Origin: Pseudomonas fluorescens NCIMB 11764 | Lineage (GTDB): Bacteria; Pseudomonadota; Gammaproteobacteria; Pseudomonadales; Pseudomonadaceae | Assembly: GCF_000293885.2 (NCBI RefSeq) | Contig: NZ_CP010945.1 | Span: 2,686,001 to 2,750,000, forward strand | Length of the DNA: 64,000 nt | Direction of reading: 5' to 3' | Shown here: in pieces, positions 1-7,738 of the stretch | Position numbering within the stretch: the first letter of the stretch is position 1 | How the letters are laid out: every line of letters begins with the position of its first letter | Translations under genes and position numbers: made by a program | The notes under the pieces: model-generated | The model's input: the letters and a program-made list of their open reading frames with translations, nothing else | Databases searched by the model: none | Told to the model about the DNA's origin: nothing

Positions 1-130
1 TTTTCGCGCGAGGACATGATGGGGACCGGAATTCAGGGTGATGGGAGATGGCTTCATCTAGCCACAAACCTCAGGGATAGCTCTGTTACAGCTGGGCGCA
101 GAGTTATCCGTACAGTTGCGAGTAATCCCG

Positions 131-160
131 GTGGTGAGGGAGCAAGCTCCCTCGCCACAA
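131..160. repeat. REP palindrome
   Basis: A short palindrome of the form GAGGGAGC-AAGCTCCCTC followed by GCCAC, matching the extragenic palindromes that recur elsewhere in this window. It lies upstream of the DJ-1/PfpI gene. Positions 1-130 hold no gene that I can support. Confidence 0.75.
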
Positions 161-253
161 AAGCTCATTGTTCGTAGTAGCTGGTTATTACCCACTCTCA
201 CGGATAAGGACTACCTTGAATACTCCTACGCATTTCCCAGAGGAGTCCTCCCC

Positions 254-835
254 ATGGCTGCCAAGAAAATCCTGATGCTGGTCGGCGATTACGTCGAAGA
301 CTATGAAGTGATGGTGCCATTCCAGGCCTTGCTGATGGTCGGTCACACGGTGCACGCCGTCTGCCCGGACAAATCCGCCGGCCAGACCGTGCGCACGGCG
401 ATCCATGACTTCGAAGGCGACCAGACCTACAGCGAAAAACCCGGCCACCGGTTTGCCCTGAACTTCGATTTTGCCAAGGTCGCCGAAGCCGACTACGACG
501 CGCTGCTGATCCCCGGCGGTCGTGCCCCGGAATACTTGCGCCTGAACGAAAAAGTCCTGGATCTGGTGCGCGCCTTCGACAAGGCCGGCAAGCCGATCGC
601 CGCCGTGTGTCACGGTGCACAATTGCTGGCAGCGGCAGGTGTCCTTGAAGGTCGCGAGTGCAGCGCCTATCCGGCCTGCGCGCCGGAAGTGCGCCTGGCG
701 GGCGGCACGTTCATCGATATCCCGGTGACGGAAGGTCACGTTCAAGGCAATCTGGCTACTGCTCCGGCCTGGCCGGCCCACCCGAGCTGGCTCGCCGGTT
801 TCCTCGGCTTGCTGGGCACCAAAATCACGCTGTAA
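254..835 (+). CDS. DJ-1/PfpI family protein
   Basis: A 193-residue protein of the DJ-1/PfpI superfamily, cytosolic enzymes that include deglycases, proteases and stress chaperones. The nucleophile elbow is visible as [10 protein letters not shown] (Cys in the middle), and the upstream acidic residue sits in [10 protein letters not shown], as in PfpI/YhbO-type members. The start at 254 is preceded by AGAGGAG at good spacing; the frame is open further upstream but without a ribosome site. The next gene follows after 14 bp and is probably co-transcribed. The substrate cannot be read from sequence; family assignment is firm, activity is not. Confidence 0.88.
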   Translation: MAAKKILMLVGDYVEDYEVMVPFQALLMVGHTVHAVCPDKSAGQTVRTAIHDFEGDQTYSEKPGHRFALNFDFAKVAEADYDALLIPGGRAPEYLRLNEKVLDLVRAFDKAGKPIAAVCHGAQLLAAAGVLEGRECSAYPACAPEVRLAGGTFIDIPVTEGHVQGNLATAPAWPAHPSWLAGFLGLLGTKITL

Positions 836-849
836 CGAGGGACGATTCC

Positions 850-1155
850 ATGTGCGAGCTCTACGTCAAAGCCGATCCGATTCTCTACGAATCGCGCTCC
901 CGCTCGCTGCGCATCTGCGGGGTGGTCACCACCCTGCGGCTGGAGAATCAGTTCTGGGACATCCTCAGCGAAATCGCCGAGGTCGATGGCATGACCACCA
1001 ACCAGTTGATCACCAAACTGTATGAAGAGGTGATGGACTACCGCGGCGAAGTGGTTAATTTCGCCTCCTTCCTGCGGGTGAGTTGCACGCGGTATTTGAG
1101 TCAGCGGCGCGTGCAGGCGCCGGAGTTGTCGGTGGTGCGGACGGCTGCGAAGTAG
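850..1155 (+). CDS. Ribbon-helix-helix domain protein
   Basis: A 101-residue protein. The middle, from about residue 24 (VVTTLRLENQFWDILSEIAE), reads as a ribbon-helix-helix fold: a short beta strand (TLRLENQF) then two helices, with MTTNQLITKLYEE as the second helix region. It resembles the RHH_4 group, often annotated as DNA-binding or aryl-sulfate-sulfotransferase-like in Proteobacteria. It probably forms an operon with the DJ-1-like gene upstream. The target is unknown. A REPIN follows the stop codon. Confidence 0.75.
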   Translation: MCELYVKADPILYESRSRSLRICGVVTTLRLENQFWDILSEIAEVDGMTTNQLITKLYEEVMDYRGEVVNFASFLRVSCTRYLSQRRVQAPELSVVRTAAK

Positions 1156-1174
1156 CACAAACCGTGTTGCCACA

Positions 1175-1239
1175 TTCGCGAGCAAGCCCACTCCCACATT
1201 TGATCGCATTCCAAATATGGGAGCGGGCTTGCTCGCGAA
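1175..1239. repeat. REPIN (two inverted REPs)
   Basis: Two REP sequences in inverted orientation, TTCGCGAGCAAGCCC...CTCCCA and TGGGAG...GGGCTTGCTCGCGAA, enclosing a short loop. This is the REPIN arrangement known from P. fluorescens. It fills the gap between the RHH gene and the YegP-type gene and could form a stem-loop in RNA or single-stranded DNA. Confidence 0.85.
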
Positions 1240-1320
1240 GGGGGCCGTACAGGCGACAAAAATACAGGGCTGGTCTTTACTCTGAAGCGCGAAACCTCTC
1301 AATCGCCAAGGAGAAAGAGC

Positions 1321-1665
1321 ATGTCTGGATGGTATGAGTTAAGCAAAACCAGCAACGGCCAGTTTCGCTTCGTGCTGAAAGCGGCGAATGCCGAAACCAT
1401 TCTGAACAGCGAGCACTACACCACTCGCAGCGCCGCCGAAGGCGGCATAGCCTCGGTGCAGAAGAACAGCCCGCTGGATGAGCGCTATGAGAAAAAGACC
1501 ACCAAGGACGGTCAGCCGTACTTCAACCTCAAGGCTGGCAATCACGAAATTATCGGCAACAGCGAAACCTATTCCTCTGATGCCGCCCGGGACAAAGGCA
1601 TCGCGAGCGTGAAGGCCAACGGCCCGACGACGGTGATCAAGGACAAGACCTTGCCGGTGCTCTGA
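1321..1665 (+). CDS. YegP family protein (two DUF1508 repeats)
   Basis: A 114-residue protein made of two DUF1508 modules. The first contains GQFRFVLKAANAETILNSE, and the second repeats the pattern as GQPYFNLKAGNHEIIGNSE. Each module is followed by a (S/Y)-rich GIASV(Q/K)xN segment. YegP proteins are small, cytosolic and of uncertain role. The start at 1321 follows GGAGAAAGAGC. It is monocistronic, with a REPIN on either side; the downstream REPIN is broken by an IS element. Confidence 0.88.
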   Translation: MSGWYELSKTSNGQFRFVLKAANAETILNSEHYTTRSAAEGGIASVQKNSPLDERYEKKTTKDGQPYFNLKAGNHEIIGNSETYSSDAARDKGIASVKANGPTTVIKDKTLPVL

Positions 1666-1708
1666 TCGCACCCTTCAAACCCAATGCAAATCCACTGTGG
1701 GAGCTAGC

Positions 1709-2737
1709 TGTGATCTCTCTGTAGGTTGTTCACTCGGGGCTTTTCCGGGAAATTGGAGGTGCGAACCAAACCAAGCACCCGGAGGCCCCGAGTGAACGCT
1801 CATAAAAATGCCCGATTAACCGTTTCCGGTCGAGCCCTTCTTGTTCAACGAATCCTTAAGGAAGGCCTGAGACCTGTTGAGGTAGCTCAGTCTCAAGGAG
1901 TCAGTGTTCGCACTGCCTACAAGTGGCTTAATCGCTATCGAGCTGAAGGCGAGGAAGGACTGCAGGATCGTTCGTCCCGGCCCAAGTTCTGTCCGCACGC
2001 GCTTCCTGAGATGCGCCAGGAACAAGTGCTTGAGCTACGTCGCCAGCGAAAAACCTATCGCCAAATCAGCCAGGACTTGAAGGTGGGACACAGCACTGTG
2101 GGCAGGTTATTGAGCCGTAACGGCCTCAACCGTTTGGCATACCTGGAACCGCCACCGCCAGTGATTCGCTACGAATACTCTCAGCCCGGAGGTCTGCTTC
2201 ACCTGGACATCAAGAAGCTGGGGCGTTTTAACAAACCAGGTCATCGAGTGACGCGAGACCGCCTAAAAGGCCGCTCTTACCATGTCGGTTGGGAATACGC
2301 CCATGTTGCCATCGACGATAACAGTCGAGTGGCACACAGCGGTTTGTACGCAGACCAAAGTGGGCGTAGCGCCTGCCTCGCGCTGATCCGGGCCCTGCGC
2401 TACTACGCAAGCCTTGGCGTTTGCTTCGAGCGGGTAATGACCGATAACGGCCCTTGCTACAAGTCCGGACGTTTCAAGCGTCTATGTCGGCGGCTGGGGC
2501 TTAAACACATCTATACCAAACCTTACACGCCACGAACGAATGGCAAGGCAGAGCGATTTATCCAAACCGCTCTGCGCGAATGGGCCTACGCCAGAAGTTA
2601 CGAAAGCTCAGACCAACGTGCGACCTACCTGACGTCGTGGTTGCACGAGTACAACTGGCATCGCCCGCATGCCAGCCTGAGTTATTTGCCACCAATTAGC
2701 CGAATAGCATCCGTGAACAACGTGGTGGGTTTACACA
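1709..2737 (+). mobile_element. IS481-family insertion sequence, 1029 bp
   Basis: The ends read TGTG at 1709 and CACA at 2737. Both ends have the shared block GTTGTTCAC at the same internal distance (16 bp from each tip), which defines an imperfect terminal inverted repeat. The element is flanked by a direct repeat GCTAGC (1703-1708 and 2738-2743). IS481 of Bordetella is known to duplicate 6 bp with the consensus NCTAGN, and this site fits. One transposase gene fills the element. The gene appears uninterrupted, so the copy may be active. Confidence 0.9.
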
Positions 2738-2742
2738 GCTAG
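1792..2742 (+). CDS. IS481-family transposase
   Basis: A 316-residue DDE transposase. The N-terminus holds a helix-turn-helix region (VEVAQSQGVSVRTAYKWLNRY, then a second HTH near YRQISQDLKVGHSTVGRLL). The rve/RNase H-like core follows: first Asp in LHLDIKKLGRF, second Asp in VMTDNGPCYKS, and Glu in NGKAERFIQTALREW. I chose GTG at 1792 because GGAGG lies 6 bp upstream; the frame is open from TTG 1726. The last codon and the stop are partly outside the element: Ser (AGC) spans the IS end and TAG comes from the duplicated GCTAGC target. Confidence 0.9.
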   Translation: MNAHKNARLTVSGRALLVQRILKEGLRPVEVAQSQGVSVRTAYKWLNRYRAEGEEGLQDRSSRPKFCPHALPEMRQEQVLELRRQRKTYRQISQDLKVGHSTVGRLLSRNGLNRLAYLEPPPPVIRYEYSQPGGLLHLDIKKLGRFNKPGHRVTRDRLKGRSYHVGWEYAHVAIDDNSRVAHSGLYADQSGRSACLALIRALRYYASLGVCFERVMTDNGPCYKSGRFKRLCRRLGLKHIYTKPYTPRTNGKAERFIQTALREWAYARSYESSDQRATYLTSWLHEYNWHRPHASLSYLPPISRIASVNNVVGLHS

Positions 2743-2844
2743 CCTGCTAGCGATGTCTGCTTAACATTCGACGAAGATGTTGAGTGTCAGGCCGCTATCG
2801 CTGGCAGGCTTGCTCCCACATTGGTTTTTGTGTGTGCCCGGGGA

Positions 2845-3732
2845 TCAGCGCAATGCTTTCAACAAGCCTTGAAGCTGACCAAGCCCAGCCTCACCGAGCG
2901 CAAACACCGGCAACCGCGGATCACCCGCCTCCAGCCCGGTCGCGCGCAAGCCGGCCTTGATGGTCGCCGGCAACCCACCTTTCAAAATGAAATCCAGCAG
3001 CGGCAACTGGCGATAGAACAGGTCACGCGCCGTGCTCAAATCGTTGGCCAGGACCGCTTCATACAGCTCCAGGTTGAGCTGCGGAATCAGGTTCGGCGCC
3101 GCCGTGCACCAGCCCTTCGCACCTGCCGCGAAGGCTTCCAGCGCCAGCGGATTGCAGCCGTTGTAGAACGGCACCTGACCTTCGCCGAGCCGTTGCAGTT
3201 GGTGCATGCGCTGGATGTCGCCGGTGCTCTCCTTGACCATGGTCACGTTATCCACGGTGTTGACGATGCGCAGGATCAGGTCCACCGACATGTCGGTGCC
3301 GCTGGTGGCCGGGTTGTTGTAGAGCATGATCGGTACGCCGATGCTGTCGCTGATGGCGCGGTAGTGGGCGAGGATTTCCGCTTCGCTGAGTTTCCAGTAG
3401 GACGTCGGCAGTACCATCACCACATCGGCGCCGTGGGCTTCGGCAAACCGTGCGCGGCGCACGGCTTTGGCGGTGGTCAGGTCGGACACGCTGACGATGG
3501 TCGGCACTCGTTTGGCCACGTGCTTGATACTGAATTCGGCGACCTGATCCCATTCCGCATCGCTGAGGTAGGCACCTTCGCCGGTGCTGCCCAGCGGTGC
3601 GATCGAGTGGACGCCGCCGTCGATCAGGCGGTCGATGGAACGCCCGAGCGCGTCAAGATCAACGCCTTCGCCATTGGCGGTGAACGGAGTGATGGTGTAG
3701 CCGATGATGCCGTGAATCGTTGGGGTCGACAT
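2845..3732 (-). CDS. Dihydrodipicolinate synthase-family aldolase (DapA-like)
   Basis: A 295-residue class I aldolase of the DapA/NAL superfamily (TIM barrel, Schiff-base Lys). Visible motifs are GSTGEG at about residues 48-53, the catalytic Tyr in YNNPATSG (Y138) and the Schiff-base Lys in VKESTGD (K167). The start at 3732 follows GAGGAG; 14 more codons are open upstream without better signals. It lies 29 bp downstream of the class II aldolase on the same strand, so the two form an operon. It is probably catabolic (aldol cleavage of a 2-oxo acid) rather than lysine biosynthetic, because it is paired with an aldolase and a cupin-type regulator. The substrate is unknown. Confidence 0.85.
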   Translation of the reverse strand: MSTPTIHGIIGYTITPFTANGEGVDLDALGRSIDRLIDGGVHSIAPLGSTGEGAYLSDAEWDQVAEFSIKHVAKRVPTIVSVSDLTTAKAVRRARFAEAHGADVVMVLPTSYWKLSEAEILAHYRAISDSIGVPIMLYNNPATSGTDMSVDLILRIVNTVDNVTMVKESTGDIQRMHQLQRLGEGQVPFYNGCNPLALEAFAAGAKGWCTAAPNLIPQLNLELYEAVLANDLSTARDLFYRQLPLLDFILKGGLPATIKAGLRATGLEAGDPRLPVFALGEAGLGQLQGLLKALR

Positions 3733-3761
3733 GGCGACGCTCCTCTTCAAAGTGAGTGGGG

Positions 3762-4544
3762 TCAGTTCAGGCAATCGGCGTGTTGACGCAGGTTCTGCCG
3801 AGCGTAGTAGTTGAAAGCGGCGCCATGGCGCTTGGGTTTCGAGATCCAGTCATGGGCTTCACGACCCAGCTCCGCAATGATCGGCTTGATGGTCCCGGCG
3901 CTCATCGCCAGCAGCTGCAGCCTGGCGGCGCGTTCAATCAGTTGCGCGATGACACAGGCTTCCTCGATGGTCGTGCCCGTCGACAACTGGCCGTGGTGGG
4001 AAAGCAGGATCGCCCGTTTGTCGCCGAGTGCACCGGCAATCAGTTCACCTTCTTCGTTACCGACCGGCACACCCGGCCAGCCTTCGAGAAAGGCGCAATC
4101 GTCGTAGAGCGGGCAGAGGTCCATGTGGGAAATCTGCAGCGGCACTTCCAGCATCGACAGCGCCGCGACGTGGGTCGGGTGCGTGTGGATGATGCAGTTC
4201 ACGTCCGGCCGGGCGCGGTACACCCAGCTGTGGAAACGATTGGCCGGGTTGGGCATGCCGTGGCCTTCAAGCACTTCCAGGTCTTCGTTGACCAGCAGAA
4301 GGTTGCTGGCGGTGATTTCGTCGAAACCCAGGCCCAGTTGTTGAGTGTAGTAAGTGCCCGGTTGTGGGCCGCGGGCGGTGATTTGCCCGGCCAGGCCGGA
4401 GTCGTGACCGTTCTCGAACAGAATACGGCAGGTCAGGGCCAGCTTTTGCCGGTCGGTCCACGTATTATCCGCCAGGGTATTTTGCATCTGGGTCAGTGCT
4501 TGCTTGACCAGTTGCTCTTTGGGTAGTGCTAAGGTCTTCGCCAT
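3762..4544 (-). CDS. Class II aldolase/adducin family protein
   Basis: A 260-residue protein of the class II aldolase/adducin (fuculose-phosphate aldolase-like) family. Metal-binding His residues are visible in CIIHTHPTHVAALSML (HTHPTH) and in LLSHHGQLSTGTT; an acidic residue sits upstream in ASNLLLVNEDLEVLEG. The start at 4544 follows GAGGAC. It is first in a two-gene minus-strand operon with the DapA-like gene and is divergent from the XRE-cupin gene. The 108-bp divergent gap holds a palindromic operator. The pair may act in sequence on one growth substrate; that is inference. Confidence 0.85.
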   Translation of the reverse strand: MAKTLALPKEQLVKQALTQMQNTLADNTWTDRQKLALTCRILFENGHDSGLAGQITARGPQPGTYYTQQLGLGFDEITASNLLLVNEDLEVLEGHGMPNPANRFHSWVYRARPDVNCIIHTHPTHVAALSMLEVPLQISHMDLCPLYDDCAFLEGWPGVPVGNEEGELIAGALGDKRAILLSHHGQLSTGTTIEEACVIAQLIERAARLQLLAMSAGTIKPIIAELGREAHDWISKPKRHGAAFNYYARQNLRQHADCLN

Positions 4545-4590
4545 ATCAGTGTCCTCGGGTGTTTCACGCAAATGACACTAACGAGGCTAT

Positions 4591-4607
4591 ATGACACATT
4601 GTGTCAT
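4591..4607. promoter_or_regulatory. Palindromic operator in the divergent promoter
   Basis: ATGACACA-T-TGTGTCAT, a perfect 8-bp inverted repeat around one base, in the gap between the aldolase operon and the XRE-cupin gene. An extra half-site ATGACAC lies at 4572-4578. Size and position fit a dimeric HTH regulator, probably the adjacent XRE-cupin protein controlling both directions. Confidence 0.7.
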
Positions 4608-4652
4608 TGGCAAGCGCAAATCGTCGCCTCCTTGATGGGTTAATCGATCTCC

Positions 4653-5195
4653 ATGTCTATCCGTTTGAAATTATTGAGAAAAAAACTAGGCGTGACGCTC
4701 GAGGCCTTGGCCGAAAAATCCGGCATGACCAAGAGCTATCTGTCAAAAGTCGAGCGTGGGCTGAATACGCCGTCCATCGCGGCCGCGCTGAAACTGGCTA
4801 AGGCGCTGAACGTCAAGGTCGAGGAATTGTTCTCCGAGGACAGCGTCAGCCTCGATAGCTACAGCCTGGTGCGCAGCCATGAGCGCCAGTCGTTGGCGGC
4901 CAATGACGAAAGTCCTGGTTATGCGGTGCTGGCGCATCAGGTGAGTGAGCGCAGTCTGTTGCCGTTTATCATTTATCCGCCGTTCGAATTCGCGGACAAA
5001 ACCTTCAAGGAACACTTGGGGGAAGAGTTTCTGTTCGTCCACGAAGGGCAGGTGGAAGTGGATTTCATGAGCGAGCGCGTGCTGCTCGAGCGGGGGGATG
5101 CGCTGCACTTCAATGCGCAGAAACCGCACCGCATCCGCTCGGTAGGCGAGGTCAAGGCGCAGTTGCTGGTGGTGGTGCATAGCGCGGAAGAATGA
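4653..5195 (+). CDS. XRE-family regulator with C-terminal cupin sensor
   Basis: A 180-residue regulator. Residues about 5-60 form an XRE/Cro helix-turn-helix (LGVTLEALAEKSGMTKSYLSKVERG), and residues about 105-175 form a cupin_2 sensor barrel (HLGEEFLFVHEGQVEVDF, GDALHFNAQKPHRIRS). This architecture is that of PuuR/SutR-like regulators, which sense a small metabolite in the cupin pocket. It is transcribed divergently from the aldolase operon and most likely controls it through the palindrome at 4591. The start has no strong ribosome site, but alignment of the HTH supports it. Confidence 0.9.
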   Translation: MSIRLKLLRKKLGVTLEALAEKSGMTKSYLSKVERGLNTPSIAAALKLAKALNVKVEELFSEDSVSLDSYSLVRSHERQSLAANDESPGYAVLAHQVSERSLLPFIIYPPFEFADKTFKEHLGEEFLFVHEGQVEVDFMSERVLLERGDALHFNAQKPHRIRSVGEVKAQLLVVVHSAEE

Positions 5196-5207
5196 TTAGG
5201 CGCCTTG

Positions 5208-5326
5208 GTGGCGAGGGAGCTTGCTCCCGCTGGGCTGCGAAGCGGCCCCCTGCTTTTTTCAGAGAGAAAGCATCGTCCAGTTTTGTGGCTGCTGCGCACC
5301 CGAGCGGGGGCAAGCTCCCTCGCCAC
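5208..5326. repeat. Inverted REP pair
   Basis: TGGCGAGGGAGCTTGCTCCC at the left and the inverted form GGGGGCAAGCTCCCTCGCCAC at the right, about 70 bp apart. This is another REPIN-like pair, placed between the convergent XRE-cupin gene and the DUF4917 gene, where it may also help end transcription. Confidence 0.8.
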
Positions 5327-5342
5327 GGGTACGGTGTTTGCT

Positions 5343-6362
5343 TCAGACCTCGACGGGAACGGTCAGCTTTGGATTGCCAAGCGCATGCGTCTTCGAATCA
5401 AAAAACCGCAGTTCTGATCCGGTCCCTTCAAACACCTTCGCGTAATGCCGCTTCTGATGCTGGATAAACGCTTTGCTGCGCGGATAAATCGACACCGCCA
5501 CCACCTTCGGTTTCGCCTGGCGTAGCGCATGAACGATGTGGCTGTCCTGCTCACCCAACGCGTGGCCAAAGACGCACAACCCCTCGCCATGCCCCAAAAG
5601 CTGGTCATAGCAAAACGACAAATAATCCGAACTGCGGATGGTCTTGAGCTTGTCCGCGCTCGGCCCTTCGTTCACAAACAAGGGCACGTCATCCAGCGTC
5701 TTGATCGTGTTGTTGATCGCGAAACTGCCCAGCAACGTGCCCTCGGTCGACATCAGTTTGCGCGCCGTGCCGTCCTGATTGCGCACCAGATGCAAACCGC
5801 CGTGCAGGTACAGCAAGCGGGTTTTATCGGTCGCCGTGGCGCTCAGGTCAAAAACCGGCTCGGTGCCCTGGAAGAGGTCAGTGATGGCATCAGGCTGGTG
5901 TTGAATGGCCCAGTAGTTGAGCAAGTCGTAATTGGTGGTCAACACCGTCCGGTAACACCCCAGTTCCTGACTGATCGTCGCCAGCGTCGAGGGCACCACC
6001 AGCCGCCACGGGATGTGCACCGCGTGCACGGTGTTGATCAGCGCTTCCTTGATCGCATAGTAGCGATTGCGCGGCGCGGCGGAGCTGACAGCCAGGGCCT
6101 TGTTCACGCGGCTGGTGGTTTTCAGAGCGCCCAGCACCTGCTCGAAACTGCGTGTCTGCATCGCATCGAACACACTCAGTTCGGACTGGCTCAGTGGCTT
6201 TTCTTCCACGGTGCGGGCGTTTTCGAACAGCGAGTCGTAGCCGAAATCGTCCCAAACCGCACGGCTGGCACCGTTGCCCACCAGCAGGCCGCTGATCGAG
6301 GTGGTGGCGCGCAAGGCGTTCCAGTCTTCAAGCTGGGCATCGACATCCTGGAAATCGGTCAT
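5343..6362 (-). CDS. DUF4917 family protein with SIR2-like fold
   Basis: A 339-residue protein. Motifs match the SIR2-like Rossmann fold: GNGAS at 29-33 (nucleotide loop), TTNYD at 142-146, LHGG at 186-189 and FGHALGEQDSHI at 265-276. The zinc-binding and catalytic His arrangement of true sirtuins is absent, as in the SIR2-like domains of bacterial defence proteins that destroy NAD. The known Pseudomonas family is DUF4917, of unknown role. It is a single gene between REP pairs with no obvious partner. NAD hydrolysis and defence are only possibilities. The ribosome site is weak. Confidence 0.75.
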   Translation of the reverse strand: MTDFQDVDAQLEDWNALRATTSISGLLVGNGASRAVWDDFGYDSLFENARTVEEKPLSQSELSVFDAMQTRSFEQVLGALKTTSRVNKALAVSSAAPRNRYYAIKEALINTVHAVHIPWRLVVPSTLATISQELGCYRTVLTTNYDLLNYWAIQHQPDAITDLFQGTEPVFDLSATATDKTRLLYLHGGLHLVRNQDGTARKLMSTEGTLLGSFAINNTIKTLDDVPLFVNEGPSADKLKTIRSSDYLSFCYDQLLGHGEGLCVFGHALGEQDSHIVHALRQAKPKVVAVSIYPRSKAFIQHQKRHYAKVFEGTGSELRFFDSKTHALGNPKLTVPVEV

Positions 6363-6520
6363 TGCGGTCGTTGTCTCAAAAAAGCAAAAGGTCGGATGGG
6401 CGGCGACTTTATCACGACCCGGACTTGAGCCAGATCAAGTTAGCGTTTGGTCGATGAGGCGATCCTGTGAGTATTCGCCGAATCGAACAGCCGATACGGT
6501 CCTAGCCCTGGAGATTCGCC

Positions 6521-7669
6521 ATGAGCAGCACGTTTTTCATCCCCGCCGTGAACATCATGGGTATTGGTTGCCTCGACGAAGCCATGGACGCGATTGGCAA
6601 GTACGGCTTTCGCAAGGCGCTGATTGTTACTGACACCGGGCTGGCCAAGGCCGGCGTGGCGGCGATGATCGCCGAGAAACTGGCGATGAAGGACATCGAC
6701 TCGGTCATCTTCGACGGCGCCAAGCCCAACCCGAGCATCGCCAACGTCGAAAGTGGCCTGGGCCTGCTCAAGGAAAGTCGCTGTGATTTCGTCGTGTCGC
6801 TGGGTGGCGGTTCGCCCCACGACTGCGCCAAGGGCATCGCCTTGTGCGCGACCAACGGCGGGCAGATCCGCGATTACGAAGGCGTCGATCAATCCGAGAA
6901 GCCGCAATTGCCGCTGATCGCCATCAACACCACCGCGGGCACGGCCAGCGAGATGACGCGTTTCTGCATCATCACTGACGAATCGCGCCACGTGAAAATG
7001 GCCATCGTTGACCGCAACGTCACGCCGCTGCTGTCAGTCAACGACCCGGCGCTGATGGTCGCCATGCCCAAAAGCCTGACGGCCGCCACCGGCATGGACG
7101 CGCTGACCCACGCCATCGAAGCCTACGTGTCCACCGCCGCCAACCCGATCACCGATGCCTGTGCGTTGAAGGCCATCACGTTGATCAGCAACAACTTGCG
7201 CCTTGCCGTGCGAGATGGCAGCGACCTGTCCGCGCGGGAAAACATGGCTTACGCACAGTTCCTTGCGGGCATGGCGTTCAACAATGCGTCTCTTGGCTAC
7301 GTGCATGCCATGGCCCACCAGTTGGGTGGTTTCTACGACTTGCCCCACGGCGTCTGTAACGCCGTGCTGTTGCCGCATGTGCAAAGTTTCAACGCGTTGG
7401 TGTGCGCCGACCGCCTGACCGACGTGGCCCATGCAATGGGTGCCGATATCCGCGGCTTCAGCCCGGAAGAGGGCGCCCAGGCGGCCATCGCGGCGATTCG
7501 TAGCCTGGCGAAAGACGTCGAAATTCCCGCTGGCTTGCGCGAACTCGGTGCCCGGCTCAACGATATCCCGACCCTCGCCGCCAACGCCTTGAAAGACGCG
7601 TGTGGCGTGACCAATCCACGGGCCGCGGATCAGCGGCAGATCGAGGAGATTTTCCGCAGCGCGTTTTGA
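6521..7669 (+). CDS. Iron-containing alcohol dehydrogenase
   Basis: A 382-residue group III (iron-dependent) alcohol dehydrogenase like YiaY/AdhB. The NAD-binding [11 protein letters not shown] lies at 95-105, and the metal ligands are Asp193 and His197 ([12 protein letters not shown]), His262 and His276 ([17 protein letters not shown]). Length is normal for the family. The start follows CTGGAGATTCGCC. It oxidises a short alcohol or reduces an aldehyde; the exact substrate cannot be stated. It is the lone gene on this strand before a LysR gene that starts about 70 bp after its stop. Confidence 0.88.
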   Translation: MSSTFFIPAVNIMGIGCLDEAMDAIGKYGFRKALIVTDTGLAKAGVAAMIAEKLAMKDIDSVIFDGAKPNPSIANVESGLGLLKESRCDFVVSLGGGSPHDCAKGIALCATNGGQIRDYEGVDQSEKPQLPLIAINTTAGTASEMTRFCIITDESRHVKMAIVDRNVTPLLSVNDPALMVAMPKSLTAATGMDALTHAIEAYVSTAANPITDACALKAITLISNNLRLAVRDGSDLSARENMAYAQFLAGMAFNNASLGYVHAMAHQLGGFYDLPHGVCNAVLLPHVQSFNALVCADRLTDVAHAMGADIRGFSPEEGAQAAIAAIRSLAKDVEIPAGLRELGARLNDIPTLAANALKDACGVTNPRAADQRQIEEIFRSAF

Positions 7670-7738
7670 CGGTCGCACGGCTCGGGCGCAAAGGACGTTA
7701 TGCTGCGTCTTCGTCCGAGCCGACATCGCGAGTCCCAG

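Larger units (their letters stand above)
1693..2820. repeat. REPIN split by an IS element
   Basis: Left of the IS the chromosome reads TGTGGGAGCTAGC and right of it GCTAGCCTGCTAGCGATG, so removing the IS and one GCTAGC restores a normal REP. A second REP in inverted orientation (ATCGCTGGCAGGCTTGCTCCCACA, 2797-2820) lies about 35 bp further on. The pair is a REPIN whose first arm took the insertion. Confidence 0.8.

Noticed and set aside
2821..3786. A 321-codon plus-strand frame opposite the DapA-like gene
   Set aside because: Antisense shadow; the minus-strand frame has all aldolase motifs and a ribosome site.
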